Positions 8,490 through 17,241 are shown, counted from the stretch's first letter. The stretch is DNA of 64,000 nt from RGIG8748 sp045544515 (GCA_045544515.1 JAZPZD010000019.1:1-64000); one strand, 5' to 3'. Program-made: numbers and translations. The notes: a model not told the origin generated them from the sequence alone.

Positions 8490-8564
8490 GCGGGAGTGGC
8501 TCAGTGGTAGAGCGTCACCTTGCCAAGGTGAACGTCGCGAGTTCGAATCTCGTCTTCCGCTCCA
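8490..8564 (+). tRNA. tRNA-Gly (anticodon GCC)
   Basis: A full cloverleaf: acceptor stem 8490-8496 with 8554-8560 (one G-U pair), D arm, anticodon loop TTGCCAA with anticodon GCC, T arm with TTCGAAT, discriminator T and an encoded CCA at 8562-8564. It reads GGC and GGU glycine codons. A terminator follows directly, so it is a single-tRNA transcript. Confidence 0.96.
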
Positions 8565-8567
8565 AAA

Positions 8568-8596
8568 AACCGTACACATTTGTGTGCGGTTTTTAT
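8568..8596 (+). terminator. Terminator of tRNA-Gly
   Basis: An 11-bp stem with one T-G pair (8568-8578 with 8581-8591) is followed by a T-rich run. Confidence 0.8.
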
Positions 8597-8639
8597 TTAA
8601 CGCATATTAAATTTTTTCTCATAATTTTTTTAATAATTA

Positions 8640-8668
8640 TTGACTTTGGATAAAATAAATGATACTAT
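8640..8668 (+). promoter_or_regulatory. Sigma-A-like promoter of ptsH
   Basis: TTGACT (8640-8645), a 17-base spacer and TACTAT (8663-8668), 46 bases before the start codon. Confidence 0.65.
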
Positions 8669-8713
8669 TATCTTATATTATAACATTTATACATTTATGT
8701 AGGAGCGAAAAAT

Positions 8714-8983
8714 ATGATTAGTAAAGAAATTATTGTTCAAAACGAAGTTGGCTTGCACGCAAGACCTGCCACATTCTTTATACAGAAAGCAAACGAGTTC
8801 AAATCGCTTATCACTATTGCCAGAGATGACCGCAAGGTTAATGCAAAAAGTCTCTTGGGTGTTCTTTCACTTGGGATTATCAAAGGAACCAAGGTTGTTA
8901 TTGAAGCAGAAGGTCCCGACGAAGAAGAGGCCGTTGAAGAACTTAATAAACTAATAATGTCAAACTTTTCGGACATAGAATAA
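8714..8983 (+). CDS. ptsH: HPr family phosphocarrier protein
   Basis: An 89-residue HPr. His15 in GLHARPA is the residue that takes phosphate from enzyme I of the sugar phosphotransferase system, and Ser46 (AKSLLGVLSLG) is the HPr kinase site used in carbon catabolite control; both are present, so this is a true HPr rather than a Crh protein, which lacks His15. No enzyme I gene lies next to it. It has its own promoter and a hairpin terminator, and uvrC starts just after. RBS TAGGAG lies 8 bases before the ATG. Confidence 0.92.
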   Translation: MISKEIIVQNEVGLHARPATFFIQKANEFKSLITIARDDRKVNAKSLLGVLSLGIIKGTKVVIEAEGPDEEEAVEELNKLIMSNFSDIE

Positions 8984-8991
8984 TTGTGTAC

Positions 8992-9025
8992 ATAGCCTCC
9001 GCATTTGTGTGGAGGTTATCATTTT
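8992..9025 (+). terminator. Hairpin after ptsH, in the uvrC leader
   Basis: A 12-bp stem with two wobble pairs (8992-9003 with 9008-9019) is followed by CATTTT. It probably ends ptsH transcripts in part, letting some polymerase through to uvrC, whose Shine-Dalgarno sequence begins 12 bases later. Confidence 0.6.
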
Positions 9026-9041
9026 ATATAGGGTGAGTTTT

Positions 9042-10916
9042 TTGAATAACGAGATTAACGAAAAATTAAAAAGTCTTCCCGACAGAAGCGGAGTATATAT
9101 AATGCGTAACTCTCTTGGCGAGATAATATATGTAGGAAAAGCCAAGAATTTAAAAAACAGAGTACGCTCATATTTTAAATCGCACAATCACCCGCCCAAG
9201 GTTTCTTCTATGGTGGAAAATGTGGACAGCTTTGAATATATAATAACCGACTCCGAGTTAGAAGCTCTTGTCCTGGAAAACAATCTCATAAAGGAGAATA
9301 TGCCAAAGTATAATATCCTGCTCAAAGACGACAAAACCTATCCGTTTTTAAAGGTAACCGTATACGAGGATTTTCCGAGGATTTTTCTTACCAGAAGGAT
9401 ATTAAAAGACGGTGCATTATATTTTGGACCGTACCAAAGCTCGCATGATTTAAAAGAACTTATAAAACTCGTAAGAGAGATTTTTTTGCTTAGATATTGC
9501 CACACCGAGTTTACGGGAGATTTTGCAAAAAAGCGTGGGTGTCTTTACTATCAGCTTGGTAAATGCAAGGGAGTGTGCAACAAAGAGATAACCAAGGAAG
9601 AATACAGGCTTTTGATAGATGATGCCATAAGATTTATTAACGGAAACACAAAGCAGGTAGTGTCAGAACTTACAAAGCAGATGAAAGACGCAAGTGATAA
9701 CTTTGATTTTGAAAAAGCCGCACTTTGCCGTGACAGATTAAGGTCTATTGAGCTTATAAGCCAGAGGCAGAAAATCGTTAATCCCAACGGAAACGATGTT
9801 GATGCGATAGCTTTGTACAATTCCAACAATACCGCCTGCATACAGCTTTTCTTTATCCGAATGGGGAAAATCGTCGGCAGAGAGCACTATTTCATATCTG
9901 ACACATATGGTATAGATGACAAAGAGATAATGAGTGAGTTTTTGAGGTGTTACTATGATAACTGTACCTTTATACCAAGAAACATCTTTGTCGAATGCGA
10001 TATAGATGACAGAGATGTTGTAGAAAAATGGATTTCTGGCAAAGCAGGCTTTAGGGTAAATATCAAAGTTCCCCAAAGAGGCGAAAAAGCCAAACTTATG
10101 CGTATGATAAAGGCAAATGCCAAGAAGGAACACTCCGAGCGGGAATTAAAAACACTACGGGATATTAGTTTCAAAAATTCCGCTATTACAGAGCTCAAGG
10201 AAATACTTGGACTTGATAAACCGCCAATGCTCATTGAAGCATACGATATTTCCAATCTTGGTGACAACTCCTCTGTGGGTTCTATGGTTGTATACAAAGA
10301 CGGAAAGCCCTATACCAAGCGTTACCGTAATTTCAGAATAAAAAATGTCTCTGTGCAGGACGACTATGCATCAATGAAAGAGATGATTAGCCGAAGAATG
10401 CAAAGAGCTTGTGCGGAGAAAGAGGCAATCTCAAACGGCACCTTGGATGAAAAGGATGCAAAGTTCCTGCCTCTTCCGGACATCATTTTTGTTGACGGTG
10501 GCGAAGGTCACCGAAATGCCGTCAAGGAGGTTATCTGCGATTTTGAGGGTGAGTTTGAACTTTTTGGTATCGTAAAGGATGATAATCATCGTACCAGGGG
10601 TGTTGTCGGTGAAAACGGCGAAATAATCATAGACAAAAAGAGCGATGCTTTTATGCTTTTAACAAGTATTCAGGATGAGATGCACCGAAGAGCAATAACA
10701 TATTTAAGAAAGTCGCAACAATCAAAAACAGCCAAGAGTGAGCTTGAAAATATTGCAGGTGTCGGCGAAAAGAAAAAGAAAATTCTTTTGAAACACTTCA
10801 AATCGCTCTCCGGGATAAAGAGAGCTACTTTGGAAGAATTGTCTGCAGTAAAAGGTATTGACACGACTGCCGCAAATAATATATATGAATACTTTTTGAA
10901 ACAAAGAAAACAATAA
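9042..10916 (+). CDS. uvrC: UvrABC excision nuclease subunit C
   Basis: A 624-residue UvrC, which makes both incisions in nucleotide excision repair once UvrA and UvrB have loaded on damaged DNA. Order of domains: GIY-YIG nuclease at residues 10-90 (GVYIMRN, IIYVGKAKNLKNRVRSYF), the UvrB-binding UVR segment near 200-235 (FDFEKAALCRDRLRSIE), an RNase H-like endonuclease domain from about 370 (EAYDISNLG, then FVDGGEGH), and two helix-hairpin-helix motifs at the end (IAGVGEKKKKILL, SAVKGID). The start is TTG at 9042, 4 bases after GGGTGAG; upstream in-frame codons lie in the ptsH hairpin. Confidence 0.95.
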   Translation: MNNEINEKLKSLPDRSGVYIMRNSLGEIIYVGKAKNLKNRVRSYFKSHNHPPKVSSMVENVDSFEYIITDSELEALVLENNLIKENMPKYNILLKDDKTYPFLKVTVYEDFPRIFLTRRILKDGALYFGPYQSSHDLKELIKLVREIFLLRYCHTEFTGDFAKKRGCLYYQLGKCKGVCNKEITKEEYRLLIDDAIRFINGNTKQVVSELTKQMKDASDNFDFEKAALCRDRLRSIELISQRQKIVNPNGNDVDAIALYNSNNTACIQLFFIRMGKIVGREHYFISDTYGIDDKEIMSEFLRCYYDNCTFIPRNIFVECDIDDRDVVEKWISGKAGFRVNIKVPQRGEKAKLMRMIKANAKKEHSERELKTLRDISFKNSAITELKEILGLDKPPMLIEAYDISNLGDNSSVGSMVVYKDGKPYTKRYRNFRIKNVSVQDDYASMKEMISRRMQRACAEKEAISNGTLDEKDAKFLPLPDIIFVDGGEGHRNAVKEVICDFEGEFELFGIVKDDNHRTRGVVGENGEIIIDKKSDAFMLLTSIQDEMHRRAITYLRKSQQSKTAKSELENIAGVGEKKKKILLKHFKSLSGIKRATLEELSAVKGIDTTAANNIYEYFLKQRKQ

Positions 10917-10935
10917 TTCGGGAGGAAACTTTATT

Positions 10936-11541
10936 ATGGAAAAGAAAGCAACTACAAAAATAGGATACGGTCTTTATATTCTTACATCAAATCTTGACGG
11001 AAAGGATAATGGTTGTATAATTAATACTCTCTGTCAGGTTGCAAACAACCCGGACAGAATAATGATTTCTGTGAACAATGCAAGCTATACATGTGAAATG
11101 ATTAAAAAGACTAAAATGTTCAATGTTTCTATACTCAAAGAGGAAACACCGTTTTATGTTTTCGAACATTTCGGCTTTGTAAGCGGACGGGAAAAGGATA
11201 AGTTCGAAAAAAATGACAATGTTTTCAGAACGGAAAATGGTATTTATGTTGTGCCCAAGTATGCAAATTCCTACATCAGCGGCAAGGTGACACAAGAGAT
11301 AGATTTAGGAAGTCACACACTTTTTATTGCTGATATCACAAGACAATATGTACTCGAAGATACACCGTCTATAACATACGACTATTACCACAAGAACACA
11401 AAGCCCAAGACACCCAAAACCGATAAAAAAGGGTACAGGTGCGAAATCTGCGGATATATCTATGAGGGAGATGTGCTGCCTGAGGATTATATATGTCCCA
11501 TATGCAAACACGGCTCATCGGACTTTGTCGAAATTAAATAG
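10936..11541 (+). CDS. Flavin reductase-like protein fused to rubredoxin
   Basis: A 201-residue two-domain redox protein. Residues 1-155 are an FMN-binding flavin reductase-like domain (TSNLDGKDNGCIINTLCQVA and the SVNNASYTCEMIKKT region); residues 165-201 are a rubredoxin with its four iron-binding cysteines in CEIC and CPIC. This is the arrangement of high-molecular-weight rubredoxin from acetogens, which passes electrons from NAD(P)H to flavodiiron or other proteins that reduce oxygen and peroxide in anaerobes. No partner gene is adjacent. A glycine is replaced by Lys after the last cysteine pair (CPICKHG). GGGAGG precedes the ATG. Confidence 0.88.
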   Translation: MEKKATTKIGYGLYILTSNLDGKDNGCIINTLCQVANNPDRIMISVNNASYTCEMIKKTKMFNVSILKEETPFYVFEHFGFVSGREKDKFEKNDNVFRTENGIYVVPKYANSYISGKVTQEIDLGSHTLFIADITRQYVLEDTPSITYDYYHKNTKPKTPKTDKKGYRCEICGYIYEGDVLPEDYICPICKHGSSDFVEIK

Positions 11542-11552
11542 TTTCTATTTGC

Positions 11553-11580
11553 AGGAGCCGTATTTTTTGCGGCTTCTTTT
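11553..11580 (+). terminator. Weak terminator after the rubredoxin fusion
   Basis: A short stem (GAGCCG with CGGCTT) is followed by CTTTT, shortly after the stop codon. The 148-base gap to the next gene holds only this and the promoter at 11630. Confidence 0.45.
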
Positions 11581-11629
11581 GGTACAGTTCGGCTTTTTAG
11601 AAACAAATTGTAAATAAACAAAAAATGGC

Positions 11630-11658
11630 TTGCAAACAGGCAAAAAATGTATTAAAAT
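11630..11658 (+). promoter_or_regulatory. Promoter of the DUF5685 unit
   Basis: TTGCAA (11630-11635), a 17-base spacer and TAAAAT (11653-11658), 31 bases before the GTG start. Confidence 0.6.
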
Positions 11659-11689
11659 AATATATTATGGCTTTTGCGGAGGATAAACT

Positions 11690-12523
11690 GTGTTTGGCTA
11701 TGTCAATGTGTACAAAGATGAGCTTAAAATAAAAGATTATGATACATACAGGGCATATTATTGCGGGCTTTGTAAGATGCTTGGCAAAAGGCACAACGCT
11801 CTTGCAAGACTTTCACTTAATTATGACCTTACATTTCTTGCTGTTTTGTCGGATTCTCTTTGCGAAAATCCGCACAGTTTTGAAATGTCCGGTTGCATCA
11901 AACGCCTTGGCAAAAGAAAAACCGTGACAAAGGCAAGGGGCCTGGAATTTGCTGCGGATATGAATGTGCTTTTGGCATATTTCAAATTAAAAGACGACAT
12001 AACCGACAATGGCTCTGTTAAGGCGATGTTGGCAATTTTGCCATTTTGGTTACAAATCCGCAAAATAAAAAGAGATTATCCCAAGCTCTACGAAAGCGTA
12101 GATATATCACTAAAACGCCTCGCGTTTATAGAAGATAGCAAATGTGACATAATAGACAAGGCGGCACACGAATTTGCTAATTTGATGCAGAGTGTTTTTG
12201 AAACAGCAGATTCTTCGCTGAAAAGCTTTGGCTATGTTTTGGGAAGACTTATTTATATACTGGATGTATATGATGATTTGGAGCAAGACTACAAGGAAAA
12301 TAAATATAACCCCGCCATTTATCAGTATAGCTACAGCGGCTCTATTGACGAGAAAACATTGAAGATGATTTCGGACAATCTATATAATTCTTTGGGCACT
12401 CTTGCAAATGAATACCAAAAAATTTCTATAAAGAAAAACAAGGAAATAGTTGATAATATCATATATCTTGGTTTAAGGGCCAAATGCGATTTTATAATCA
12501 ATGAAAGGAAAAAATCATTATGA
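11690..12523 (+). CDS. DUF5685 family protein, possibly prenyl-synthase-like
   Basis: A 277-residue, mostly helical protein recognised as DUF5685 from its opening (MFGYVNVYKDELKI, then YYCGLC at residues 23-28). The function is undescribed to my knowledge. Two Asp-rich motifs stand out: DDITD at 102-106 and DVYDDLEQD at 192-200, the latter followed by YKENKYNP. Their spacing and context resemble the two metal-binding motifs of squalene and phytoene synthases (class I isoprenoid synthases), so a prenyl diphosphate-binding helical fold is plausible; this is inference. The start is GTG with GGAGG upstream. The stop overlaps the J-domain gene by 4 bases. Confidence 0.8.
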   Translation: MFGYVNVYKDELKIKDYDTYRAYYCGLCKMLGKRHNALARLSLNYDLTFLAVLSDSLCENPHSFEMSGCIKRLGKRKTVTKARGLEFAADMNVLLAYFKLKDDITDNGSVKAMLAILPFWLQIRKIKRDYPKLYESVDISLKRLAFIEDSKCDIIDKAAHEFANLMQSVFETADSSLKSFGYVLGRLIYILDVYDDLEQDYKENKYNPAIYQYSYSGSIDEKTLKMISDNLYNSLGTLANEYQKISIKKNKEIVDNIIYLGLRAKCDFIINERKKSL

Positions 12524-13116
12524 ATATGAAGAACCCCTATGAGATACTGGGCGTACCCACCAATGCAACAGAAGAACAGATAAAAGAGGCTTACAAAGAG
12601 CTTGCAAAAAAGTACCACCCCGATAAATTCGTAAATAATCCCCTGGCAGACTTGGCTGCCGAAAAAATGCAGGATATCAACTGGGCATACAGCGAACTTA
12701 CCAAAAACAGAGGCTCATATTCCGGCGGAGGACAGCAGAATAAGTATGCTAATTTTAATCAGGTTCGTATGCTTATCAACCAAAACAGATTAAACGAAGC
12801 CCAAAATGCACTTAATTCAATGGCTGTAAGAAATGCCGAGTGGCACTATCTGATGGGTGTTGTTATGCAAAAAAAAGGCTGGTCGGATATGGCATACCAG
12901 CATTTTACTGCTGCCTGCAGTGCAGACCCGTACAACGAGGAATACGCATCAGCAAAAGCGAGTATGGATTCATTTAGGAATTCATATTCCAACCAGAGCT
13001 TTAATCAAGGCTATCCGCAGGGAGCAGGATGCAGTACCTGCGATGTGTGCAATTCCCTTATATGTGCGGATTGCTGCTGCGAATGTATGGGCGGCGACCT
13101 CATTTCTTGTTGTTGA
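12520..13116 (+). CDS. J-domain protein with a cysteine-rich tail
   Basis: A 198-residue protein. Residues 5-65 are a J-domain, which recruits and stimulates Hsp70 (DnaK), with the essential HPD at 33-35 (KYHPDKF). A TPR-like helical middle (about 84-150) follows, and the last 28 residues hold ten cysteines, including CSTCDVC, ADCCCEC and a final CC, likely a metal-binding or membrane-associated tail. The J-domain sits at the N-terminus, without the glycine-rich and zinc regions of true DnaJ. It overlaps the DUF5685 gene (ATGA), so the two are translationally coupled and may act together. Confidence 0.85.
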   Translation: MNMKNPYEILGVPTNATEEQIKEAYKELAKKYHPDKFVNNPLADLAAEKMQDINWAYSELTKNRGSYSGGGQQNKYANFNQVRMLINQNRLNEAQNALNSMAVRNAEWHYLMGVVMQKKGWSDMAYQHFTAACSADPYNEEYASAKASMDSFRNSYSNQSFNQGYPQGAGCSTCDVCNSLICADCCCECMGGDLISCC

Positions 13117-13129
13117 TAGGTGATAATAT

Positions 13130-13624
13130 ATGAATAAAAAACTTGCATACGGCGGTATCGGCACAGCTCTTTCGGTTGTGTTTCTGGCCTTGTGTGCGTA
13201 TTTGCCCACAGGAAGAGCTGCAAGCCTTTTCTTATCGTCGTTGGTTTCGTATATCATAGCGTGTATGACAGACAAAAAGACGGCTCTTATGATGTTTGTT
13301 GCGTCAGCAGTTTTATCTGTTGTTATTTCGCCTGCAGGTATGCTTTCTGTTGCAGCAGTATATATAATCTGCTTTGGAAACTATCCTATACTTAAAAATT
13401 ATATCGATTTGAAACCTGCAGTTGTTAATATTTTTTTGAAATTTGTTTGTTATACTATTTATGCTCTAGTGACATATACAGTGTTTTTGAAGGTGCTTAA
13501 TATCAAAATTACTTATAATGTCGCTATCTTGTATATTCTGGGTGCGTTGTTGTTTGCTTTTTACGATTTTTTGATAGCATATACCGGCAAATACGCCCTT
13601 GGGATTTTGTACAAAAGGTTTTGA
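13130..13624 (+). CDS. Small integral membrane protein, five or six helices
   Basis: A 164-residue hydrophobic protein with five or six predicted membrane segments and a basic C-terminus (GILYKRF). The opening, LAYGGIGTALSVVFLALCAYLPTGR split by the first helix end, recalls substrate-binding S components of ECF vitamin transporters and the YybS/DUF2232 family, but the match is too weak to name it. It lies 13 bases after the J-domain gene behind TAGGTGAT and so belongs to the same unit. Its TGA stop lies inside the -35 box of the tyrS promoter. Confidence 0.7.
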   Translation: MNKKLAYGGIGTALSVVFLALCAYLPTGRAASLFLSSLVSYIIACMTDKKTALMMFVASAVLSVVISPAGMLSVAAVYIICFGNYPILKNYIDLKPAVVNIFLKFVCYTIYALVTYTVFLKVLNIKITYNVAILYILGALLFAFYDFLIAYTGKYALGILYKRF

Positions 13625-13649
13625 CAAATATGCTAATGTATAGTATACT
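13621..13649 (+). promoter_or_regulatory. Strong promoter of tyrS
   Basis: A perfect TTGACA (13621-13626), a 17-base spacer and TATACT (13644-13649), giving a leader of only about 25 bases. There is no room for a T-box. Confidence 0.75.
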
Positions 13650-13681
13650 ATAAAAAGCATTTTTAAACGGAGGAATTACCA

Positions 13682-14899
13682 ATGAATGTTTATGACATAC
13701 TCAAAGAACGCGGACTTATAGCACAGGTTACGCACGAGGAAGAAGTAAGAGAACTTCTTGGCAAAGAAAAAGTAACTTTTTATATAGGATTTGACCCCAC
13801 TGCAGACAGCCTTCATGTAGGACATTTTCTGCAGATGGTTGTTATGAAGCATATGCAGGACGCAGGGCACAGACCCATTGCTTTGGTTGGCGGAGGCACA
13901 GGCCACATAGGCGACCCGTCAGGTAGAACCGATATGCGTTCTATGATGACCAAGGAAACTATCGACTATAACTGCGAAAGATTTAAAGAACAGCTTGGCA
14001 GAGTTATAGATTTTTCTGATGACAAGGCAATTATGGTTAATAATGCAGACTGGCTTTTGGAGCTCAATTATGTTGAGTTTTTAAGAGATATAGGTGCTTG
14101 TTTCTCTGTAAACAAAATGCTTACCGCAGAATGTTTTAAACAAAGACTGGAAAAAGGTCTTTCGTTCCTTGAATTCAACTATATGCTTATGCAGAGCTAC
14201 GACTTTTTGATGTTAAACAGAAAGTATGGTTGTCAGCTTGAACTCGGCGGTGATGACCAGTGGTCAAATATCCTTGGCGGTATTGAACTTTGCCGCAGAA
14301 AAGACCAGAAGCAGACCTATGGTATGACATTTACTCTTCTTACAAACAGCGAAGGCAAGAAGATGGGCAAGACCCAGAGCGGTGCTCTCTGGCTTGATGC
14401 AAACAAGACATCCCCATATGATTTCTATCAGTATTGGGTTAATGTAGACGATGCCGATGTTATTAAATGTCTTAAACTTCTTACATTCCTTCCGTTAGAA
14501 GAGATAGACAAGATGGCACAGTACAAAGATGCCGAAATCAACAAGGCAAAGCGTGTTCTTGCATACGAGGTTACAAAGCTCGTTCACGGTGAGCAGGAAG
14601 CTATCAAAGCACAGGAAGCTGCAAATGCTGTCTTTGGCGGCGGAAACAGCAGCGAAAATATGCCCACAACAGAAATCAGTCAGGAAGACCTTGGCAAAAC
14701 AATCCTTGACATTATGCTTGTTGCAGGACTTATACCCTCAAAAGGCGAGGGCAGAAGACTTGTTCAGCAGGGCGGTGTAAGTATCGACGGTGCCAAAGTT
14801 ACAGACTTCAATTTTGCTGTAACCAAGGATATATTTAATGATAATGAAATTGTTATTAAAAAAGGCAAAAAAGTATTCCACAGAATTGTTTTGAAATAA
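13682..14899 (+). CDS. tyrS: Tyrosyl-tRNA synthetase
   Basis: A 405-residue class I synthetase charging tRNA-Tyr. The HIGH motif appears as HVGH (PTADSLHVGHF, near residue 42) and the KMSKS motif as KMGKT near residue 231, both normal variants for TyrRS. The tyrosine pocket segments LQSYDF-type (MQSYDFL) and LGGDDQWSNI are present. The C-terminal 60 residues form an S4 RNA-binding domain (PSKGEGRRLVQQGGVSIDG) that grips the tRNA. It has its own strong promoter and its own terminator; the missing T-box is unusual for a clostridial tyrS. Confidence 0.96.
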   Translation: MNVYDILKERGLIAQVTHEEEVRELLGKEKVTFYIGFDPTADSLHVGHFLQMVVMKHMQDAGHRPIALVGGGTGHIGDPSGRTDMRSMMTKETIDYNCERFKEQLGRVIDFSDDKAIMVNNADWLLELNYVEFLRDIGACFSVNKMLTAECFKQRLEKGLSFLEFNYMLMQSYDFLMLNRKYGCQLELGGDDQWSNILGGIELCRRKDQKQTYGMTFTLLTNSEGKKMGKTQSGALWLDANKTSPYDFYQYWVNVDDADVIKCLKLLTFLPLEEIDKMAQYKDAEINKAKRVLAYEVTKLVHGEQEAIKAQEAANAVFGGGNSSENMPTTEISQEDLGKTILDIMLVAGLIPSKGEGRRLVQQGGVSIDGAKVTDFNFAVTKDIFNDNEIVIKKGKKVFHRIVLK

Positions 14900-14905
14900 A
14901 ATTTT

Positions 14906-14955
14906 GCAGGTGACGGAAAATGTTTAATCGCATTTGCCGTTACCTGCGTTTTTTA
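14906..14955 (+). terminator. Terminator of tyrS
   Basis: A long stem (GCAGGTGACGG with its near complement CCGTTACCTGC) is followed by six T residues. Confidence 0.75.
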
Positions 14956-14978
14956 TTATATTATTTTATCTAAAAACC

Positions 14979-15007
14979 TTTACTTTTGAAGAAAAATGTA
15001 TTAGAAT
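14979..15007 (+). promoter_or_regulatory. Possible promoter of thrC
   Basis: TTTACT (14979-14984), a 17-base spacer and TAGAAT (15002-15007), 42 bases before the thrC start. Confidence 0.45.
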
Positions 15008-15049
15008 ATATAAGGTATAAACTTTTTTACATATTTGGAGGTAAGTTTA

Positions 15050-16540
15050 ATGTTCTATCAAAGTACAAGGGACAAAAGTATAAAAATTTCTTCGGCAGAA
15101 GCTATCAAAAAAGGTATTTCCGAAGAAGGCGGACTTTTTGTTCCGGAAGTAATTCCTCATGTGACATTGGAAGAAATAAGTGCTCTTGCAGAAATCAAAT
15201 ACACCAAGAGAGCATTTAATATACTCAAAAAATTCCTTACAGACTACACTGATAAAGAAATTATGGATTGCTGTGAGAAGGCATATTCCCCCGACAAGTT
15301 TGGTTCGGAAGATACTGCACCTCTCAAAAAGATAAATGACAATATGCACATTCTTGAACTCTGGCACGGACCCACCTGTGCGTTTAAGGATATGGCACTT
15401 CAGATACTTCCGCATCTTCTTACCAAAGCCGTAAAGAAAACCGGTGAAAAGAGCGAAATAGTAATTCTTGTTGCAACTTCCGGAGATACCGGCAAGGCGG
15501 CGTTGGAAGGTTTCAAAGATGTAGACGGCACAAAAATACAGGTATACTATCCCCAGGAGGGAGTATCTCAGATACAAAAATTGCAGATGGTAACCCAGGA
15601 GGGCGGCAATGTTTCGGTTGTTGCGGTAAAGGGTAACTTTGATGATGCCCAGACAGGTGTCAAAGCTATTTTTACCGATAATGAGTACAAAAAAGAGCTT
15701 TTGGATAGGGGTTATGCACTCTCAAGTGCCAATTCTATCAACTGGGGCAGACTGGTTCCTCAGATAGTTTATTACTTTAGTGCGTATGCAGATATGATTA
15801 AATCCAAATCAATCAAATGCGGTGACAAAGTTAATATCTGTGTTCCAACAGGCAACTTTGGTAACATTCTTGCCGCGTATTATGCAAAGGCTATGGGTCT
15901 TCCCGTAAACAAGCTTATCTGTGCATCAAACAAAAACAGCGTACTCACAGACTTTATTGTTACAGGTACTTACAACAAAAAGAGAGATTTCTACACAACC
16001 ATTTCTCCGTCTATGGATATAATCATATCTTCCAATTTAGAGAGACTTCTCTACATTGTTTCCGGATATGACGACAAGCTCGTTGCAGAATATATGAAGT
16101 CGCTTTCTGAAAACGGCGAATACACAGTATCTGACGAAATTTTGAACATTATCAAAAACGATTTTGCTGCCGGATATTGTGACGATATTTCAACCAAAAA
16201 GACAATTAAAGAGATTAAAGACGCATATAATTATACTGCGGATACTCACACAGCTGTTGCAATAAATGTATATGATAACTATGTAAAAACAACCGGTGAT
16301 AACACCAAAACTATTATTGCATCAACTGCTAATCCGTACAAGTTTAACAGGAGCGTTCTTGAGGCTATCAAGGGCGAGGTTAAAGGCGATGACGAATTTG
16401 TACTTCTCGATATGCTATTTGAAGAGTCCGGCATGGAAATTCCCGATTCTCTTGGTATGCTCAAGACAAAGGAAATTCGTTTTACAACAACTTGCGACAA
16501 AGAGTTTATGAAAGATGAGGTTTCCAGATTTTTATCATAA
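15050..16540 (+). CDS. thrC: Threonine synthase
   Basis: A 496-residue PLP enzyme turning O-phosphohomoserine into threonine. Lys113 in CAFKDMALQ is the PLP lysine, and the cofactor phosphate loop ATSGDTGKAAL follows near residue 145. The N-terminal YQSTRDKSIKISSAEAI and EEGGLFVPE are those of the longer, E. coli and yeast type of threonine synthase, not the short plant-Bacillus type. The start is the ATG at 15050, because GGAGGT (15037-15042) stands 7 bases before it; the TTG upstream overlaps that site. thrB and hom are not nearby. Confidence 0.94.
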   Translation: MFYQSTRDKSIKISSAEAIKKGISEEGGLFVPEVIPHVTLEEISALAEIKYTKRAFNILKKFLTDYTDKEIMDCCEKAYSPDKFGSEDTAPLKKINDNMHILELWHGPTCAFKDMALQILPHLLTKAVKKTGEKSEIVILVATSGDTGKAALEGFKDVDGTKIQVYYPQEGVSQIQKLQMVTQEGGNVSVVAVKGNFDDAQTGVKAIFTDNEYKKELLDRGYALSSANSINWGRLVPQIVYYFSAYADMIKSKSIKCGDKVNICVPTGNFGNILAAYYAKAMGLPVNKLICASNKNSVLTDFIVTGTYNKKRDFYTTISPSMDIIISSNLERLLYIVSGYDDKLVAEYMKSLSENGEYTVSDEILNIIKNDFAAGYCDDISTKKTIKEIKDAYNYTADTHTAVAINVYDNYVKTTGDNTKTIIASTANPYKFNRSVLEAIKGEVKGDDEFVLLDMLFEESGMEIPDSLGMLKTKEIRFTTTCDKEFMKDEVSRFLS

Positions 16541-16560
16541 TTTTTTGGGGGGCTTTTTAA

Positions 16561-17241
16561 TTGAAGTTCGGAGTTGTCATAGCTGCAGGAGGAAAAGGTA
16601 CCAGATTCGGTACAGACATTCCCAAGCAGTTTGTTGAGGTTTGCGGTGCACCTATATTAAGCTATACTATCGATAAATTCGAAAAATCACCCTCTGTATC
16701 CGAAATAGTCATTGTTTCGCACAAGGATTATCTTGTGTATTGCAGTGATATTGTCAAATCCTTTGGCTTTTCAAAGGTTACTGCGATAACCGAGGGCGGC
16801 GGCACAAGGCAACAAAGTGTGCTTAAAGGCCTAAAGGCTTTATCTAACGATACGGATTATGTTTTAATCCACGATGCAGCCAGGCCGTTTGTAAGTATAG
16901 AAACGATAGAGGCTTGTTGCAAAGAAACGGTTAAACACGGTGCCTGTGCAGCCGGCACAAAAGCCGTTGATACTCTAAAAATTTCGCAAGACGGCGAGTT
17001 TATTACAGCAACGGCAGACAGGGACAAGATATGGCACATACAAACGCCGCAATGCTTCGATAAGGATTTTATCATCCAATGCCACAAAAATGCTGTGTTT
17101 GAAGCTCTTGAGGCAACTGACGACTGTGCTCTTGCAGAGCATTACGGTGCAAAAATCAAGCTTCTTGATGCCGGAAGAGAAAATTTAAAAATTACAAATT
17201 ATTGTGATCTTGCTGTTGCGGAGGTGCTTTTAGGTGATTAG
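16561..17241 (+). CDS. ispD: 2-C-methyl-D-erythritol 4-phosphate cytidylyltransferase
   Basis: A 226-residue enzyme of the MEP isoprenoid pathway, joining CTP to methylerythritol phosphate. The nucleotide-binding loop AAGGKGTRFGTDIPKQF lies at residues 7-23, and IHDAARPFVS near 100 and the TPQCF segment near 160 are the other family motifs. The TTG start has GGGGGG 8 bases upstream. It overlaps ispF by 8 bases; the two activities are often fused in other bacteria and here are separate but coupled. Confidence 0.95.
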   Translation: MKFGVVIAAGGKGTRFGTDIPKQFVEVCGAPILSYTIDKFEKSPSVSEIVIVSHKDYLVYCSDIVKSFGFSKVTAITEGGGTRQQSVLKGLKALSNDTDYVLIHDAARPFVSIETIEACCKETVKHGACAAGTKAVDTLKISQDGEFITATADRDKIWHIQTPQCFDKDFIIQCHKNAVFEALEATDDCALAEHYGAKIKLLDAGRENLKITNYCDLAVAEVLLGD

